From NCBI GenBank assembly GCA_030248195.1, contig JASAND010023271.1, positions 44,044 through 108,043 on the forward strand: a stretch of DNA of 64,000 nucleotides, written 5' to 3'. How positions within the stretch are numbered: position 1 is the stretch's first letter; every line of letters begins with the position of its first letter. Under the pieces are notes generated by a model. It was not told where the DNA came from, ran no database searches, and saw only the letters and a program-made list of their open reading frames with translations. This DNA comes from Trissonchulus latispiculum (taxonomy: Eukaryota; Nematoda; Enoplea; Enoplida; Ironidae). Below are positions 60,459 to 64,000 of the stretch, piece after piece. A program made the translations under genes and the position numbers.

Positions 60459-60671
60459 CTTAAACGCGAGAATACGGTACTTACGGAAAACATGACATCT
60501 GTTAGTGTTTAGTTGCTTGATTTCCTATCTGCTTGGCTTGGCTTGGCTTGGCTTAGATCCTGGTCGAACCTTGACATTGCTGGCCATTGGTCACACCGGC
60601 AATGCAAAAAACTAATACTTGCACAATGCCTGGATTTTATTTTTAGTTTACCAAACGGAAGCTTACCCTCA

Positions 60672-60822
60672 ATACTGCGAAATCGAGCTGATTTGGCTCT
60701 TAATTTGCGTTTCAAATTCTTCTGAGTAGATGTGGAAGTGAGCGCCATCGTGTCGGATACTTCTCTGCATCAATGGCACTATCTAAGTATTTCTTGACGT
60801 CTTCAACTTCTTCGTCGTCCAT
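60672..60822 (-). pseudogene. Possible first exon of the protease-PHD gene, frame interrupted
   Basis: On -, ATG at about 60822 opens MDDEEVEDVKKYLDSAIDAE, which stops 36 codons on. An overlapping frame from ATG 60748 continues with NLKRKLRAKSARFRSIEG to a donor GGTAAGC near 60672. The two frames look like one protein split by an indel; KRKLR.K...F....GKL resembles the lead segment of integrase/Ulp1-type transposon proteins. Confidence 0.45.
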
Positions 60823-60829
60823 CACAGAC

Positions 60830-62290
60830 TAGCAGCAGCAAACGCAAACTCAGAGAAAACTAAACTAAGCATGACAGGAAATAGTTTGTGTCAATAAAAG
60901 TGACATGCCTAGGTGAATCAAGGGGGGGAGTTCTGAAAAAAAGCATCCCCTCTAGCACGGATGAGCTACAGGTCCTTCGGACGTTGGAGACACATGGTAA
61001 GGAAAAATGGTCGGCAAAATTTTTGATTGGCATTAAAATTTTAAAAACCTTCCAGCTTCGTTAAATTTCTTGATTTTCACAAAAATAGACTTGATTTCCT
61101 TGCAAACTTTAAAGAAGTTTCGAAAATTTTGTTACTGTTATTTTGTTACTTCATAAAATATGTGTGGCTGGGTAAAAAATCTGGGGAGGACTAAAATTTG
61201 AAAATCTGGGGTGGGGGTTGCCACAATTGGTCAGTTTAGTGGGGGGCTCCGCCCCACCCCCAACACATCTATGCTTCGTAATTGATTTCTTCATCAAATC
61301 AGTCAATCAAATTTATGCTTAAAATACGAGCTCCCACCCACCACAAAATCTCAGCTTTGTAAAGAGGGAAGAAAGAAACTTTTTGATTGATTTGTGACAA
61401 GTTTTTTGATTGCCAAAAATTGAATTGTTGCAATCATCTGCACTAGGTTTGGAGAAAGTTTTTGACGATTAACAGAATCGGAAGTTAGGGACAGGTTCAA
61501 AATTGTTTCTTCAGAAAAGCGTATATACGGTTGCGGTATACGCTTTGAAAACGTATTTTTCTCTCTTATAAAACGTATAAGTTTTTGCAGGTCTGCTGTT
61601 TTTAAGCCAACTTTTTGCGTCTGCAAAAAGTCCATTGATAGCTCAGCAACTTAGAAACATCAAAAGAAACTATTGCATTAAATCTTTCAGCTAGCTTTTT
61701 TCATTGTTTACTAGGTTTACGTATCTTAATGGAATCACGATATAACTGCTTGACATTATTTTTATTGCTTTATTGCTTAGCAGAGTAACTAGTATTTTAC
61801 TATTAATAATATTAATTATTTTACTATTAATAATTTGTAATATTAATACTCTATTAATTAACTGATTAATTAGTATGTAATCTCAAGACTGGTAATGGAC
61901 TACATTTTTATTTTATTTTAACAGCTATATAAACTATAATATGGTCTAAATGAAAACCAAACGTAAGCACGTAAGGCGATTTGAGAAGAAATTAAAAGTT
62001 CAAAACAGACCACAGATATTTAAAATACAAAGTAAAGACAGTAATAGTAAAAACAACAAACAATTATGATGTTCAAAGAATTTCATAATAATACAGCCTA
62101 ATTAGTATGCGCTAAATTAAATACTGTTTTATTTCAACAGCAAGCTTTGAAGGCGTTTTTACTCGGGTAGGTGCATCCCCTGAATTCGAAAATGTTAGAA
62201 AATGGTAGCCTAGTAAGCTAAAATATGGTCAGTTCCAAGTCTCCCGAATTTGGTGTAGCATAACTTTGAAAGAACGAAAGAAACTAAAAT
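60830..62290. other. DNA between the two copies of the direct repeat
   Basis: Contains a G-run block with AGTGGGGGGCTCCGCCCC near 61238 and AT-rich DNA. No gene found; an open - frame at 61351-61635 has no family features. Confidence 0.45.
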
Positions 62291-63352
62291 GTTTGTGTAA
62301 TAAAAGATAGTACTAACAAGGCGTGATTTACTCGGGTTTAAAAAACTAAGAAATCAACGAAAATTAGAATAAAATTTAATCTTATGGCGTTCATTTTCAA
62401 ATAGTTTGCGGGCTCGCATAGTTCAAGGAGTTGTGCTTACGCTATTTTTGAAGTTGTCATCGCAGCAAAAATCTACGTTTTCCGATATGAACTTAATGCG
62501 TAAGTTTCATGGGAGTAAGATGTTTGGCGGACTACTGGAAGTCACTAGTTCAGACCCCTTTGCAGTAGGAGTATTTCAGAGGTAGTCTCTATTGAAGAAC
62601 GAGAGTTACTGCAGAAAATTCTGTCTAGAAGTTCCGCGAGGCAATTGCGAAGAAAATTTCCGACTAGATGGTTCTTCATTGACTGAAGACTAGTGTTTGT
62701 TTAGTACCAGCCCTGTTCAGAATACCCTGCCGGTAAGATGCAAGCCTGCTGCTGGCCGATGATAAACTTTGCGACCCATCGACTTAAATTGGCTACCTTG
62801 AAAACCATCAAAGCTCAGAACATATCATCGGTAATTTTGTTAAAATTTGCAACAAAATCTTCAATTTTTAGAAAAAAAGTGTAAAATGTTGGTACATTTT
62901 AATGAAAAATTAAAAGGTTTAACAAAAACTTCCGGCAGAAAGCGGACATTTTTTAAAATTTTAGTGTAAAAACTAATTTTTTCCTTCCATTTTTGCCTAC
63001 CCCTTGGCTATTTTTCCGGTACCCCTTGTCCAAAACGACGGAACGGCTTGTACCTATCTGGGTTGGGGTTGGGGGAGTCACGGTGCAAATCTTCCCCCCG
63101 TGCAAATCTTTCCCCGAAGAATTGCACCGGTGTAAATCTTCCCCCCCGGAAAGAATTGCACCGGTGCAAATCTTTCCCCGGGGGAAGTTTTGTACCGGTT
63201 TGTTTTCGACACTGTGAAGTTAGCGACACTTAATCCTTTTCTGTTCTTCGCTTTTCAACCGTTCACACGACCAAGGAAAATATTTTACAATAAGTTCTAT
63301 TGTAGATTTTGTCGTAGTAACTCTATGACTTCCAACTTTGACTTAGACTTTA

Positions 63353-63434
<82 letters not shown>

Positions 63435-64000
63435 TAAGCTCAGCTATGAAATTATTCTAGTGCTTGAGCCAGTTGAGCCTAGCCTAGCCTATTAAAACAA
63501 TTCTTTACTGGTAAAATAATACAAAGTATGCAAAACAACAATAATTTCTTGCAATTTTTTAACAACTATGCACAAAATGGCTGCAAGTAACAATAGTTTC
63601 TCAAATAAACATATATACGGAACTGTTAGCTTTAAAAATCAACAATAAGCAATAAAGTTGAGTAGGTAAATACAACAACGTAAGAGAAAAAGAAATATCG
63701 GATAAATCAACAATTATCTTAACCTCGGCTAGATGAATACAACACAAACAACAACACAACACAAATAAAGCCAAATAATAACTGATAAAGCAACAATTAA
63801 TCATTTTGGTTTTGGCAACCTGAACAGAGAAATTGCACATTCTCCATTTCGTTCACTTCTGAGTCAGTCATACCAGTACATTCCGCGTGAACCCCCCTTC
63901 ATCGCATTGATCGCAGCATCAATGAGTCCAAGAGCCATTTTTATGGACATGGCAACGAGTATACAGGAATCTAGTGCGTTTTTAGTGGCTGGCTCAGCTT
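62291..64000. repeat. Large direct repeat, copy 2, cut by the window end
   Basis: Second copy of the 58277-60000 block. Within 63797-64000 the - strand protease-PHD gene recurs but with insertions of a few bases (near 63893, 63918 and 63925), so this copy is frameshifted in the PHD finger. Confidence 0.9.

Noticed and set aside
61351..61635. 94-aa open frame on -
   Set aside because: No motif, no splice or poly(A) context, in repeat-rich AT DNA.

Overview
The window looks like nuclear DNA of an invertebrate animal. It holds intron-rich genes with GT-AG junctions and AATAAA poly(A) signals, animal gene families (MINDY deubiquitinase, METTL16, a GLYAT-like acyltransferase, a SOCS-box candidate), tRNA-derived SINEs and many MITE/foldback repeats. 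I cannot name the phylum.

Layout. 1-11.0 kb: 3' part of a MINDY1/2 (FAM63) gene on +, its introns filled with MITEs, a ~146-bp tandem array and a 1.9-kb foldback element. 11.9-26.16 kb: a complete-looking Maverick/Polinton-type (adintovirus-like) element of about 14 kb with long terminal inverted repeats. 28.7-36.1 kb: a METTL16 gene in nine exons (+). 39.0-44.05 kb: a second, decayed Maverick-type element on -. 47.6-50.7 kb: a four-exon gene with a C-terminal SOCS-box-like segment. 55.8-58.2 kb: a GLYAT/FR47-type N-acyltransferase in four exons. 58.3-64.0 kb: two direct copies, 4,014 bp apart, of a repeat that carries a Ulp1/SENP-like cysteine protease with a PHD finger. Between these lie microsatellites, TTAA-flanked MITEs and a near-perfect palindromic transposon with 9-bp target-site duplications.

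The Maverick-type element carries the virion morphogenesis set: FtsK/HerA-type packaging ATPase, penton-like minor capsid, major capsid, adenovirus-type protease and pX/pVI-like small proteins. It also has a DDE integrase with a C-terminal chromodomain. No B-family polymerase catalytic domain is present; what resembles the PolB N-terminal region survives as a separate, spliced zinc-finger gene. Three features stand out. (1) A two-repeat TATA-box-binding-protein-like protein keeps all four DNA-intercalating phenylalanines. (2) A zinc-finger/NADAR-domain protein is encoded. (3) A pair of divergent outward-facing paralogues lies just inside the terminal repeats. The decayed second element independently carries the TBP-like gene after its protease, and this gene is multiplied in tandem there. 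A virus-like element that brings its own TBP-like factor is my main candidate for an undescribed system; TATAAAG motifs stand before several of its genes.

Working model (inference): the integrase inserts the element; the ATPase, capsid proteins and protease make particles; the TBP-like and zinc-finger proteins control element promoters; NADAR reverses an ADP-ribose-type host response; replication depends on a polymerase supplied by the host or by a relative.
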